DNA from: Epiperipatus broadwayi
Taxonomy: Eukaryota; Onychophora; Udeonychophora; Euonychophora; Peripatidae
Length of the DNA: 64,000 nt
Assembly: GCA_028023455.1 (NCBI GenBank)
Contig: JAQFVV010000112.1
Location: 124,001-188,000, forward strand
Reading direction: 5' to 3'
Notes under the pieces: model-generated
The model's input: the letters and a program-made list of their open reading frames with translations, nothing else
The model's database searches: none
What the model was told of the DNA's origin: nothing
Part shown: in pieces, positions 34,821-46,640 of the stretch
Layout: every line of letters starts with the position of its first letter
Position numbering within the stretch: the first letter of the stretch is position 1
Made by a program: the position numbers and the translations under genes

Positions 34821-37301
34821 CAGTGATGAAGCATGACTTTTTTAGGAATGGAAGCACACTACATAATCTTTTTTTATAATATTTTTACTTTCTTTGCCAC
34901 AATAATTTATATGTAATAGCTAATATATACATATTACATACATCTAGAAAAATTTAGAATTTTCTTAGTGATATTTTTGTTTTCTAAATGCTTTTAACAT
35001 TCTTAAGTTAACTTTAACATTGGTTAAACTTCTTATAATTAATGAATAATACAATAGTATACAAACAGTTCAACTCTTGGTAAAAAAAATTGAAAGTTAT
35101 CAGAAATTTCATATAAAAAATCATGAGTTTGTATTGTTTATTCTTTTTTATATTTGAAAAAATATCTTAGAGAAAAATATGAAACTCTCTTATCTGTTAA
35201 TCAGACCCGTGGCTAGTTTACGTATTGTAATGCTAGTGAGAAATATGTTCTAAAACACATATATATTTACATTAAAATATTTTATAATTTAAAAATAAAT
35301 GATCAAATTTATTAAGAAAAAATGAGAATAATTAAAAAAAAAAGGTAATACATTTATGAAGTAGATTTTAAAATGTAAATTTGTAAAAAGTAAAAGATTG
35401 CATTATATTATTCTTTTAAAATAGAATAAAGCTAATTATTGATAGTGGGGTGGGGAAAAGAATTAGGAGAAAAACAGATTTAAAACTCACTCTCTCCTTT
35501 TTATATGCTAAAAGAAATTAGAAAAGTAAAACATCTATAAATAAATCTTAGTGAAAAATCAAAAATAAAAAAAAGATGACTTAATTAAGAAAGAAACTTT
35601 TGGAATGCATGTAAGATTTCTCGTTAATAATGAAATTGATAATTGAATTAATTACAAACTATGTAAACTATCTTATTGGCATAAATGTGATAAGATAGTA
35701 GATTAATCTAGAACATGATTAGTTTAAAGAAAAATGTAAAAATTAATTTAAAAAAATAAATCTAAATTATGATAAAAATTAAAGCTATGATAAGGAAAAG
35801 AACAATGGGAATGGAGAAGTATAAAAGTACAGCTAGTTATTGTTACATTATTCCATTCTTCATTCATTAATTGATATTTTTTCTTGAGATTCACTCTGAG
35901 ATTCGTAAAAGTTCAGATTCAAATATTTGGAAATTTAAGTGCAGTAGTGAAACAGTTATTACTGCTGTGGATAACATCAATGCCAAAGTCACAGAACTAG
36001 CAACATGCATTGCTAGAAAGCCATAGGAGTGTTTGATTGGACTTCAATCCCTAAGTCCTCAGTAAAAATCAACTGTTTATGCCTGAAATTAATGTTTAAA
36101 TGGTGAAATAGACTTTGCTGCATATTCACTCTCTCTCCCATTGTTGAGCCAAAAATGGAAGACACACCCTGAAACTATCAATGGTGACCAAAAATCCAAC
36201 CCAAGTAATACTAATGAAAACCTACATAAATACATTTTCAATAATAATTGTCTAGACATTTTTTAATGAAAGGAACTCTAATGGATTGTCTTAAAATTTA
36301 GCCTAAAATTAATCATTTATATGATTATGGTTATACTTCATGTAGCCTTGATCTGTCCATGGGTATCATTGATGGTTAAGCCATCAATGGTATTCTCTCC
36401 TCTGCTTGAAGTGCTAGTCCATTTCTGTAAGTATTAAAGATATAATTAAATACTTGCATAAAGTAAATGATAATAAAAGAAATGTTTTTTAATAAAAAAA
36501 ATGTATTGAGCTTGATAATAATGAATTAAGCTTGTCAAAACAAAGTTAAAGATAAAGTATGTTGGTTAAGATGAAACAAAGTTAAGATATGAAGATGTAA
36601 TAAAGTAAATATCAGAGGGACCTCATACAATATAGACAATTTATTATCAGAATATTTTTATCTTCCAAATGCTTTTAATATTCTTAAATTTAACTTTAAC
36701 ATAGTTTGAACTTTTTATAATCAATGAATAATGTGATGGTCAAACTATTGGTAAAAAAATTTGAAAGTTGACAGAAATTCCATACAAAAAATAATGAGTT
36801 TCAGTTGTTCATTCTTTTTTATGTTTGGCAAAATAGCTTAGAGAAAAGTATGTAACTCTCTTATCTGTTAATCAGACCATGGTAGTTTTTATGTATAGAT
36901 AATACATTATCAAGATATTTTTATCTTCCAAATGCTTTTAACATTCTTAAGTTTTAACTTTAATATTGTTTGAACTTTTTATAATCAACAAATAATGTGA
37001 TGGTCAAACTCATATATAAAAGCAATTCAACTATTGATAAAAAATTTGAAAGTCAACAGAAGTCCCACACAAAAAATAATGAGTTTGAAAAGTTCATTCT
37101 TCCTTTTTTTTATGCAAAATAATTTAGAGAATTTTTTTTTTTTACATTTGTATGGGCAACTTGGATCGATTTTGTGAGATTGAATATGTACATATTTTAG
37201 TGAATTTTTAAAATTTAATTTTAGTTAAAGCTTTTGAACTTTTTAGTGAATTCTTCTACAGAAGCACTCATTCCATTCAATACATGAAGCCTTCATCCCT
37301 A
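34821..37301. mobile_element. hAT-3: non-autonomous hAT-like element, 2.5 kb
   Basis: Ends CAGTGATGAAG and CTTCATCCCTA are imperfect inverted repeats. The 8-bp duplication gtttgaaa lies at 34813-34820 and 37302-37309. The left LTR shows the joined empty site (28543-28560). No transposase. It contains three diverged copies of a module of about 240 bp and an unresolved GC-richer core (35890-36430). Confidence 0.75.
34960..37135 (+). repeat. Three diverged module copies of about 240 bp inside hAT-3
   Basis: Copies near 34960-35215, 36640-36893 and 36897-37135 share 'aaatgcttttaacattctta', 'taatcaatgaataatgtgat' and 'gagtttg..ttgttcattctt'. The last two are directly adjacent. Confidence 0.75.
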
Positions 37302-37597
37302 GTTTGAAACAATATCACATGGTGGATATTTGAGTCTTTAGATTGACTTTTATTACTCTTCATGTGAGACCTAAATAGTTAGTCCAAATAACTTGTATAG
37401 TGCACTGGCATGATTTAGATAACCCTACCTGACTTTTTAGTAAAGATGAAGGTTCGAACTTAGTGGAAGGGAAATTTATGATACAGTAAATATATACTAG
37501 AAGGGATCTGAACTCAGTCTTTCAAGCTCCCTACAGCCATCCACTCCATCTTATATAACTGATACACATGATCACATACATACAAAAAGATAAATGA

Positions 37598-37975
37598 TCT
37601 TCAATATATGTATTTCATGCTGAACCAGCACTCATCAGTGGTTCAGATCACCATCTCTCAGACATATATACAATCGGTGTTCAGTTTATATTAAGATAGC
37701 AAATCTTCAAATTTTAGTATCTTCTCCACCCTCCAACTCTTTAGCCATCAATTTCTTTGAAAATCTAGTGATGAGAATTTGATCATCAGATTTTCAATGA
37801 TATGGATGGCTAAAGACATGGAGGGTGATAAAGATTAAAGTTTATCCATTAAAGTTTGAAGATTTGCTTACTTAATATAAACTGAGCACTGATTGTAAAT
37901 ATGTGTGGGAGATGGTGATCTAGACCAACTGATGAGGGTGATTCAGCACAATACATATATATTGAAGCTACACAT
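37598..37975. repeat. Imperfect inverted repeat with hammerhead-like motif E
   Basis: The left arm (about 37598-37765) and right arm (about 37785-37975) mirror each other: 'catcagtggttcagatcacc' against 'ggtgatctagaccaactgat'. The minus strand of the left arm has CTGATGA (37638-37632), a 6-bp stem GTGCTG/CAGCAT with loop GTT, then GAAA. Stem I does not close well, so this is a candidate only. The 3' part of the unit (37500-37600) recurs at 45730-45850. Confidence 0.6.
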
Positions 37976-38010
37976 ATATACATATTATATATACATATGC
38001 TTTGCTTCAC

Positions 38011-38058
38011 CATTCACTGTGGTTTAACTAAAGACCCTGAGTCCAACCACAGTGAATG
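38011..38058. repeat. Small perfect hairpin
   Basis: CATTCACTGTGGTT (38011-38024) and AACCACAGTGAATG (38045-38058) are exact reverse complements separated by 20 nt. Role unknown. Confidence 0.9.
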
Positions 38059-38639
38059 TAGGCTAAATTTAAATTAAATAGAAACTTTAAAACATTCCAT
38101 AAATTTTATGAAATAAAATTAAAAGATTTTATTTTAGGTAACAAAATAAAATCTTTTTGAATCACAGAACTCATTAGAGAAAAAGATTAGTTAGATAGGA
38201 ATAATTAATTAAAAACATTGTAATTAAAAATAGGATAGCAAAACAATGGCATTGGAATGTAAAATGGCCAATAAGTTAGGTATAAATTGAGAACTTGTCT
38301 ATTGTTCTTTCTCTTTTACCTGACTCAGGTCTAGGACCGAACAACAGCCACAAAGATATTTTTATTGGAGAAGAAATATAGTTAACTTTTTGGAAATAGC
38401 TCTCTGCAACCAAGAAAATATCTTAGCCCCCTGCTGAATAAATTCTTAAGCCACTAGCCTTCTATAGACAAGAAGAAAAAAACTTAAAATGGATGCTGTA
38501 GGTAAAATGGTGTAGACTTTTCTCTCTATCTCTTGATCGTTTTCCTGTCTGCTGGAGCTTGAAAGATGTAACCCAAGAAATTTAGAGTGCTAGAACAATT
38601 TTGCCTGACAAATATGGACTGCTGACCAGAATGTCTTCA

Positions 38640-38880
38640 TGGCTATCTAATAAAGACATCATCATCATTATCAATCCATTGCAGGATGAAAGTCTCTTCA
38701 AGTTCAATCTATTTTCTCTGATCTTTAGCTTTTCTTCTCCACATCATCCCTGCACACTTTCTTATTTCATTCATCCATCTCACATGTGGTCACTTTCTGG
38801 GTCTTTTACAATCTCTTGGAATTCGGTTTAAGATTTCAATTGTCCATCTATTTTCATCTCTTCTAGCAATATTTCCAGCT
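38640..38880 (-). pseudogene. LINE relic: C-terminal end of an RTE/jockey-like ORF2
   Basis: The minus strand translates continuously (two stops) as 'ARRDENRWTIEILNRIPRDC', then 'RPRK', 'VRWMNEIRKCAGMMWRRKAK' and 'ETFILQWID', ending in a GATGATGAT-rich tail. This follows the widely distributed LINE C-terminus 'ar..dnRWt..v..w.pr..kR..gRP..RW.ddi.kvaG..W...A.dr..W..l.eaf.qqW'. The 3' tail lies at 38650, so the element was 5'-truncated. Confidence 0.75.
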
Positions 38881-39118
38881 CAACTCTACTTCAGTCTTTT
38901 AATAAAGATATACACAATCTTAAATGGTTATTGGTAACTTTAATTTCCACTTATATTTTATTCTGGCTTAAATCATAAACTTAAGTCATTTATGAATTAT
39001 AAGTATAATGTGTTCATATATATGTAGCCTGATAATTTTTAACATTTTCATCATTACTTTTTTTTTTGACCAATATATTGGCGATTCTTAATCCTTTAAT
39101 ATATATGTAAAGTTTTTT

Positions 39119-39223
39119 TTCTTTCTCATGTGTCATAGCATCAGCTGGGAAGCAAACCCACTAACCCGGGACAACTGCTTGTAAAGCAGCTGTCACTGAC
39201 CTCTCGACCACCAATGCTTGACT
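39119..39223 (-). mobile_element. tRNA-Val-derived SINE, third copy
   Basis: On the minus strand: 'ggtggtcgagaggtcagtg', a GCTGC/GCAGT stem with TTTACAA loop (Val anticodon UAC), B box 'gggtttgcttcccag', then 'gatgctatgacacatg' and an AG-rich tail. Boundaries are fuzzy because both flanks are T-rich. Confidence 0.8.
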
Positions 39224-39492
39224 TTTTTTGTTGTTGTTAATGGATTGCCAGTATACATTACTTGAATTGTATACTACTTATATTTTTTTTAAAGAAAGAA
39301 ACATGATTTCTTTCTTATGGCTTGGCATAAACATATGTATATAGGATGAACTAGAAGGGAGAAATAATCTAATTTCATTTATTTCTACTTGTTCAACCTG
39401 CTACTAAATATGGGAACATTTCAGATTTATTAGAAAACTCCTTTCAATTCCCTTCTGCCATGTTGGTTTCACTAATTTTTTAAAAATATATA

Positions 39493-40454
39493 CACCTGGG
39501 TCTCGTTTTATGAGGATTATTTTAATGCAATTTTGAAGTTATGTGATTCATATTTCTTCTTAATATCTTTCACATTTCACTATATTTATTAGACATCAAG
39601 AAATTGAAATTATTAATAACTTATTTTGACTTGAAATATTTTTTTTTTTTCAAAAATATAACATTATATTAGCAGTTAATGTGAATATGGCCTGAAGCTG
39701 TATTTAGAACTTAGCTTCTATGTAAATAACCTATTTATACTAATGAGTAAATAATAATAATAGATTTATACTTACAAATAAAAATATCGCAATAAATATT
39801 CAAAAAATTTAAACTTTTAAAACGTATTTTGTTATATATAACAGAAATAAATAATCTTTTAGATTTTAAAAATAAAAAATGAAGATTTTATAAACTGAAA
39901 ATAATCTTTTTGTTTTGATTGCGATCTCATTTTTTTAATATAGAAACAGAAAACCATTAACACAGCACAGGATTAAAAGTGGTGCTAGTTGTACATCATA
40001 TCACGAATAAAAATAAAGTGGCTAACAGATTTCTCTGGGCATAATTGCTGAGAGATTCTTGACTTTGTTTAAGGAGAAGCCACAATACATCACATCACAT
40101 CACATTGAATCTGATTTCTTACCAGTTTACAAACAACACTAGCAGTAATGATTAAAATATGTATGAAAAATGTAAAATTAAATACTGTAGTAATAAAAAA
40201 AGTAAAAAAAGTTTGTCTTGTATTAATTTTTTTCAAATATTTGAAATTTTTTATTAGTCATACTTTATTTGCTTATTTTTTTAATGCAAATTTTAAAGTA
40301 ATTTTTCCTTGTTGCTTTGCTTTTATGTGAATTCTGAAAATTACAGCACCTATCCCCGATTTTTCAAAGTAAATTAAGTCTATTTTTGTGCGATTTTTTT
40401 TTTAATGCGGGTTTTCTGTGGAACCTATCTACCACATAAAATGAGACCCAGGTG
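39493..40454 (+). mobile_element. Non-autonomous Tigger-like transposon, copy 4
   Basis: CACCTGGGTCTC at the left end and GAGACCCAGGTG at the right form perfect 12-bp inverted repeats. TA lies at 39491-39492 and 40455-40456. It contains the short repeat 40011-40108. Confidence 0.88.
40011..40108 (+). repeat. Short repeat shared with 14711-14797
   Basis: Inserted in Tigger copy 4. It ends in tandem ATCAC units (catcacatcacatcacat). The other Tigger copies lack it at this point. Confidence 0.6.
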
Positions 40455-40456
40455 TA

Positions 40457-42300
40457 TTAGAAAGAGAGAAAAAAAAAGCAGAACATGCAATTTTTTTTTT
40501 AAATAATTCAATGTTTCTTTTAATTTATACTTAGAAATATAAAAGAAAATGACATTCAAGTATATATATAAAAGTGTTCAATTTTATGCATTTTATAAGA
40601 AAGATCCCATCCTGCCTTATATTTTTTTATACTTTCTTAAAGTCAACCTGAGTTTTTTTTACTAATATATATCTATTTGTCTAAAACAGATATAGCTTAA
40701 ACATTTTATAATTTTATTAAATGTAAGAGAGGGTACAGTACAGTTATATATATGTAAATTAAAATTTTAAATCTTCATTGACTCTAAGGGTGAACTAGTT
40801 AAATAGTGATTAATTAATATACCTATTTTTATGTATATTTTTTTAATGTTAGTTAAAAGGTGTAAAATAATTATTTTTAATAATGAATATTCTCTTAGTC
40901 TCAAAAAATTTTGAAGTTATATTATTTCATATATGTATATTTTACCTAAGGTTTTTAAAGTTTAACAGTCGGTTGACCACATTTTCTCTTATATTGTGCT
41001 ACTCAGTGATTTGTGAGAATGTCTTTGCTCATCTCCATAGCTCCCGTCATTATTGATTAATAGGCTAACACTGTTCTGAGATGGCCATTGATGATAAAAT
41101 GGATCTCAACCTTTTTTCAATATTACTACTGGACACCAGCACTTATACTCCAGCCCCTGAGCCCGGATCATGCTGAGGCAAATGAGTTTCATCTTTTTTA
41201 CTCTTGTGTTAGATCCAGAGTGCTATCCAGACCTCAAGTTAGTCATATATAAAATCTTTGTGCCTCCAAGATTTGCTTCCTAAACTCACACAATTAAATC
41301 ACCAAGGACTACAGTAATGTTTAATTTCATTATAGATAAAACCTTAACTTTGTAATATGCTCAAAATATTGCTTAAGTCTGAAAAGTGTCCACTGGGGGA
41401 TTTTTCTTTATTTTGTAATTTAAATGCAGGCTATATTTGAACATGGCCTTAATCTATCTAACTAGTTTTAACTAATTATACATTTTTGTAATTTCACCCT
41501 AGAGTTATGTTTTTTTGTATCTCTCCTTTAAAGTAAAGCACCCAGTTGTTGGCTAAGTATGGTATTGTTTTGTAATTACTGTACTATTGTTTAATTATAT
41601 TAATTGGATCTTACTAATGCATATCAATACATATCCATGTTTTAGATGCAAGAAAATAACTTGCAACATAATTATTTCTTCAAATTGTCATTTCTTTTAA
41701 TTGAACAATAAACTTTCATTCACTAATCTCATCAATATCTTGTCTGTGTCATTATATAGTCTAAACCTGATTTTTCTTTTTCTTAAAAATCCCCTTTGGG
41801 ATCTCATCTCTCTCTGACCATTGGGCATACATAAAGAATAAATTCTAATGAGGTTTGGGGAGTAAGTCGCTTAGTAGAAATCTGGAGGAGTAGGTGAGGT
41901 TCAAACTCCCTCTACCTGCATCTCTTGATTAGGTTAAAACAGCTCTACTTTTCACACTGGCACAGATGTCGTTACATTGTTTTTTTTATTAGTAAACATG
42001 AAAAAAATAAAAGTTCACAAATAAAACTTCTTTTGTAAGAATTAAAAATTGAAAATTAAAATTCTATACTAAACTCATATATATATTTAAATCACACAGA
42101 TGAGAAATTAAAAAAAAAGAAACTTTATTAAAAAAAAGAAAAGGTATTTTAAAACTAAATTATCTGTAAAGATTTAAAGATAAAAATATATCGTAAGTTT
42201 GTACAAAACAAATTAATTAATGTTATTGAAAAAATGGAAATGATTAATTTAATTAGTCAAATGTAAACTAGCCTTGGGCATTTAAAATGTATAAGCAAAA
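40457..42300. other. Unresolved intergenic or intronic DNA
   Basis: No gene found. A GC-richer patch at 41030-41300 looks like old repeat sequence but I cannot assign it. The remainder is AT-rich. Confidence 0.5.
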
Positions 42301-42358
42301 GTCAGATAGGAGAGACAAACAATGGAATCGGACCTCAGCGAAAAGACCATCACATCGA

Positions 42359-42398
42359 TGACGTAATGTCCATTGGATCCTTAAGTTACGTATAAAAG
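42359..42398 (+). promoter_or_regulatory. Possible promoter: CRE-like site and TATA box
   Basis: TGACGTAA at 42359-42366 and TATAAAAG at 42391-42398. The setting (dispersed repeats on both sides) suggests an old LTR promoter. No TCAGT initiator lies at the expected distance. Confidence 0.35.
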
Positions 42399-42839
42399 AA
42401 AAAATTTGGAAATAAAAAGTGATTTGGTTTAATTAATTAGAAGACGGAGATGTGTTAAGTCAGAGAGTGGAAGGTAAAGGGATTGAAAGACACACTTTCA
42501 ATTCCTTCAGTTGTTATAAAAAAAAGAAATGAAACATCGCTTTTCTTATACTGAGGACAACAGGATCATCAGGGATTTAACGTGGATTCCAAACGGCATG
42601 CAAGGAATAAAGAGGAACATTTTAAAAATCATAAGAACTTTAAAAAACATTTTGAAACACTAAGAACTTTAAAATATAAACTTTCTCAGTATTTAATTTA
42701 TAAGAAATAGAATCCTATCTGACCAACGTTATTTATTAATTAGTTATAATTTTATTTAATGTACTTCTTTTGTAAAATCATTTCCATTTATTTATTTATT
42801 TGTTCTTTAAGTTTTATTATGATTTCTATTTTTCGTTAA

Positions 42840-44110
42840 ACTAGTTATATAAATGTTAAATTTAAGTCGGGCGTGAATGGCTATATAGATTTGTAAAGTT
42901 ATATATATAGTTTAAGGGAGGGTAATCTTAGGTTATTCGTTTTGTAGTTGAATTAGCTCAATGGATTGGATATATTTGTGTAATTAGTAGATGTAGTATG
43001 AGATCTGCTATGGGCAGGATTGCATATATATGCCACACACCTTCTGTTTGCCTATGGATGGGTTTGTAAGTCGGCAAAGGACTGCAGTCCATTCCTATGG
43101 AGTTTTTTGTTTATTGTTCTACTCGCCAACAGATGTAGCATTCCTGTTGGTGGAGAGACAATGTCTTCTCTAACTCTACTTACTGTTCAGATGTACATTC
43201 CTGACAGTACACTATTTTGTGTTGTCGTATTTTCATGCTACATTGAATACATAAATGTATCAGATGGATTGGTGCCGGTTTGACTGCGAACTTTTGGCCT
43301 AAGGTTAAATAAGGGAAAGAATATTTTCTTTTCAAATGCAAATCTATGTAGTCTATTTATACTCGACACTCTAAATAAAAATGCATTAAATTTAGGTTGG
43401 GTATAGACGCTTGCATGGGTTCGTTACCGGTTAATTATGTTTTTGGTTTTCATATTTGATCAAAATATATAGACATTCGGTAAATACTGATACCTTACGG
43501 TGAGTATCTAAGATGTATTTATGTCGGATGTCTTTTAAATTATTGGTGTCTTGCGGCATCTTATGATGAATGCTATTGGGTTCTTATAAATTTCCCTCTG
43601 CAATTGACTTTATCAATGACTTTGTATTTTGATTGGTTATGTTTATTTTGAAATGTTTTTAACCATGTAATCTATGTAACCGATCTATACTCAACATTAT
43701 AAAACAAACTTTCATAAATCCATCTGTGCGAACTTAATTAAAATGTAAACTTATAATATTATAAAAATTAAAATGTAAATTTAAATTCTAAAATCAAATT
43801 AAAATCTAAAATAAACATACTAAAATAAAAATGTTAAATTTTATATATATATGTGCATAAATAAATGTTTGTATGTTAATTACTGGCAGTGGCTTATTTT
43901 ATTCTTTTTTTAAAATATTCTTAGATTAGAATTTATTGTAAATATAAATCTCTGCTGTTACATTGAGCTAGTGACAATGGGCTAACGACTGGATATCAAA
44001 ATATATAAAATAAAAAAAAAATTTTTTCTGATTTATGTATCTGCCTACTTTATAAATTTTTCTAGGTTCAAATGCCTAGATGGCGCCCTGTAGTGCAGAT
44101 TACGTTAAGC
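42840..44110. repeat. Dispersed repeat, second copy (pairs with 1-1710)
   Basis: 43635-43745 matches 1-105, and 43855-44110 matches 1465-1710. Here the two blocks are only about 110 bp apart. In the first copy about 700 bp of fold-back hammerhead sequence lies between them. The 87-codon open frame at 43020-43283 has no recognisable domain. Confidence 0.55.
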
Positions 44111-44375
44111 TTCTTTCTCCAGATCATTATAATATATATTGTAATAGGAATTAAGATCTTCTTAATTAAACTTTTGACTTTTTAAAACTTTTACACCTTG
44201 CTCTTTTTAATTTTATTCTATTATTATTTATTCTAATTTTATAAAATCATATTTTTCAAAAAAGACCTTTTTAAAAACCCATTACTCAAGCAGGAGAGTA
44301 AATATGATTAATTCTTACATATCAATCATACCCCTGGTCAAACTGCAATTTAATAAAATATTAAACCAACAGTCA

Positions 44376-44535
44376 TTTTCCAAACCGAAGTAGCTCCCCA
44401 GCTGCATGAAATGTAAAACATCCCATGGGGAAATTTATAATGGGTTTAAAACCCCGGGCACCATCCAATACTGAGATTGGAACCCATGAGAGATGTCACT
44501 AACAAGTTTCAAGTGCTTGACCCATGGCTAGTTCT
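44376..44535 (-). mobile_element. Possible tRNA-derived SINE (second family)
   Basis: The minus strand has an A-box-like 'tgggtcaagcacttgaaac', a B-box-like 'gggttccaatctcag' 30-40 nt on, then a GC-rich body 'ccggggttttaaaccc'. A (GA)n tract at 44573-44595 lies beside it. No target duplication identified. Confidence 0.4.
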
Positions 44536-44859
44536 TTATATGAGATCGGCTACAGATTTGCTTATGAATGGAGAGAGAGAGAGAGAGAGAGAGAGACTGA
44601 AAAAACATTAATAATTTTAAACAAAATTTATTCTAAAAAAACATGATAATAATTATGAATGTAATAATAATAAGACATAATTAAAATGTAAACACATAAG
44701 AAATATTATACATTTAACAAATTTTGCATGCTTATGACAATGAATAAGATTCAAAAGTTTTTATCCTGATATCAATAAATATTTACCTAAGATTTATAGC
44801 ACTGCTTTTGAACTTTATTTGTCATTTCAACATTGTCTTTGTAGTGGTTCTATTAGTCT

Positions 44860-45300
44860 TTAATTTCCATGTTAGGTATCATAGTTCTTGGATTTTTTTG
44901 TAGTTGTAGTTGGGTGATCACCCTTTTTGTCCTTGGATCTGGTTAGTTTCTTGGTCCTGGCATTGGTATTTGTAACTCAAAGACAACTTCTGGGTTTCTT
45001 GTTTTGGTGGCCTGGTTTACATAATTTTCACTTAATTTAGTAGGGTGGGCTGAAACTTCGGAAGAAGAAGTGTGAGAGTAATTTATTACGGCATTTGCTA
45101 AATAGCACACAGGAGAAGAGCGGAGGAAATGACCGAACATAATGTTCAGTTCTAGCCAATCATTCTTTTTAATCTGGCTTGAACTGAACTCTCTGAACTT
45201 AATTCAAACTTAACAACTGAACTCAAAACTGAAGACAATAGAGAATGTGTGCCTTTTATATTACTCTGACCCCACCTTTGCTCGAGTTTTTACCGCATCT
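44860..45300 (-). mobile_element. LTR fragment (minus strand) with core promoter
   Basis: Minus strand carries TATAAAAGG (45260-45252) and TCAGT (45232-45228), with the initiator A 30 bp from the TATA start. A GTTCAG-rich leader and AATAAA follow. The layout fits U3-R-U5 of an LTR. The 65-codon open frame at 44943-45140 is unrecognised. No internal region was found next to it. Confidence 0.5.
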
Positions 45301-45729
45301 CAATACATCTTATCTCTTAAAAAATTTAATTATAATTTTCATTTCTTTATTTTCTGTTTTTTAATTTTAATTACAGAGATTAGAATTATTTGAACTAATC
45401 AGTCTGGAATTTTAATCTCCAGAGCCTGATTATTTTTATAAAAACTATTTAATTAATCATAAGAAACCCTTTGATTATTTTAATTAAAAACACTTTTTTC
45501 CTAAAGAATATTTTTGACAGATCATAATATATAAAAGAAAGACAAGTTATAATTATTAATTTCAAACTTATCTTTAAAATTTTCCTGAATTTTAATTTCT
45601 ATACTTTCAAACTATTGATTCTGATATATTTTTTTTAATTATATATTTTTTTTAATAAATAAAAAACAGGTAAATTATGTACCCGTATATACACACATAC
45701 CTGCGCAATGTGTGAATATACATACTGTT

Positions 45730-45850
45730 ACAATATATATATATATTGAAGATCATTTATCTTTTTCACATTATGTGGTCATGTGTATCAGTTGTATAAG
45801 ATGGAATGGATGGCTATAAGGAGCTTGAAAGTCTGAGTTCAAGTCTCTTC
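45730..45850 (+). repeat. Partial copy of the motif-E repeat
   Basis: 'ttgaagatcatttatctttt' through 'ggctataaggagcttgaaag' matches the reverse complement of 37500-37600. The hammerhead part is missing. Confidence 0.7.
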
Positions 45851-45885
45851 TAATTACATTATCATGGACAATATACATGTATTTA

Positions 45886-45886
45886 A

Positions 45887-45926
<40 letters not shown>
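45886..45926. repeat. (TA)n microsatellite
   Basis: About 20 TA repeats. Confidence 0.95.
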
Positions 45927-45927
<1 letters not shown>

Positions 45928-45980
45928 AACCTTCTCTTCCATGCTGGAATCATATACGAATCTGGCCACATATTTCATGG

Positions 45981-46075
45981 CACCATATCCGCCCTTTGTA
46001 ACCCTCTCTTTAGAATGTCTAGCAATTATAACTAATCAAGCTCCACATTTTAGGTGCTAAATCCGCCTTTGTAAC
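45981..46075. repeat. Short duplicated motif
   Basis: 'ggcaccatatccgccctttg' with 'taacc', and 'ggtgctaaatccgcctttgt' with 'aacc', lie about 65 bp apart. They may be LTR end sequences; unproven. Confidence 0.45.
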
Positions 46076-46369
46076 CTACACTACCTGAATCATCAAGAAT
46101 ATATGTCTAAAAGAAATGTTAAACTAAAGAGATGATTTCTTTATTGAACTAAGCTAGCATGCAACTATAAATCTAAAGAAGATTACAAGGTGATTAATGA
46201 AGATAATAACTTCTGGTCAAACTAGCTTTAAAATCCACAAACAAAATGTTATGAAATAAATTTAATATTCATCAAACCAATAAATAAATAATAATTAGAT
46301 CTATGGAATGAATATGAAATTAAAATTATAAATTAAGTAATAAGTAAATTAGGATGTAGATGACTAAAT

Positions 46370-46640
46370 GGATGATGAAAATAAGTAATAATTAAATAAT
46401 AAAATGAAATGAGTCTGAGAATGAAGAGAAAAGAATGAAGATGTATAAGAATAATGAATGATTAAGATGATGATAGAATAAGAGTTAATGAATGATTAAG
46501 ATGATAATGAAATAAGAGCTAGTGAATGGTGAATTAATTAGGATAATGAATTAGGATGAAATAAGAATGAAGAAATAAAGAAAGATTGAAATGATAGATG
46601 AGAATAATGATGATAATGGAAGATGATATCCAGAACTCTA
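46370..46640 (+). repeat. Degenerate purine-rich minisatellite
   Basis: Units of roughly 35-40 bp built on 'aatgaatgattaagatga' and 'aataagag'. The plus strand is almost free of C. Confidence 0.65.

Larger units (their letters stand above)
31393..37485 (+). mobile_element. Right LTR of the degenerate retrotransposon (two later insertions)
   Basis: Begins TGTAAC just after a purine tract and ends near 'tgataca', giving TG...CA ends. It is interrupted by Tigger copy 3 (31672-33026) and a hAT-like element (34821-37301). Without them it is about 2.25 kb, like the left LTR. A long (TA)n lies at 34181-34256. Confidence 0.8.
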
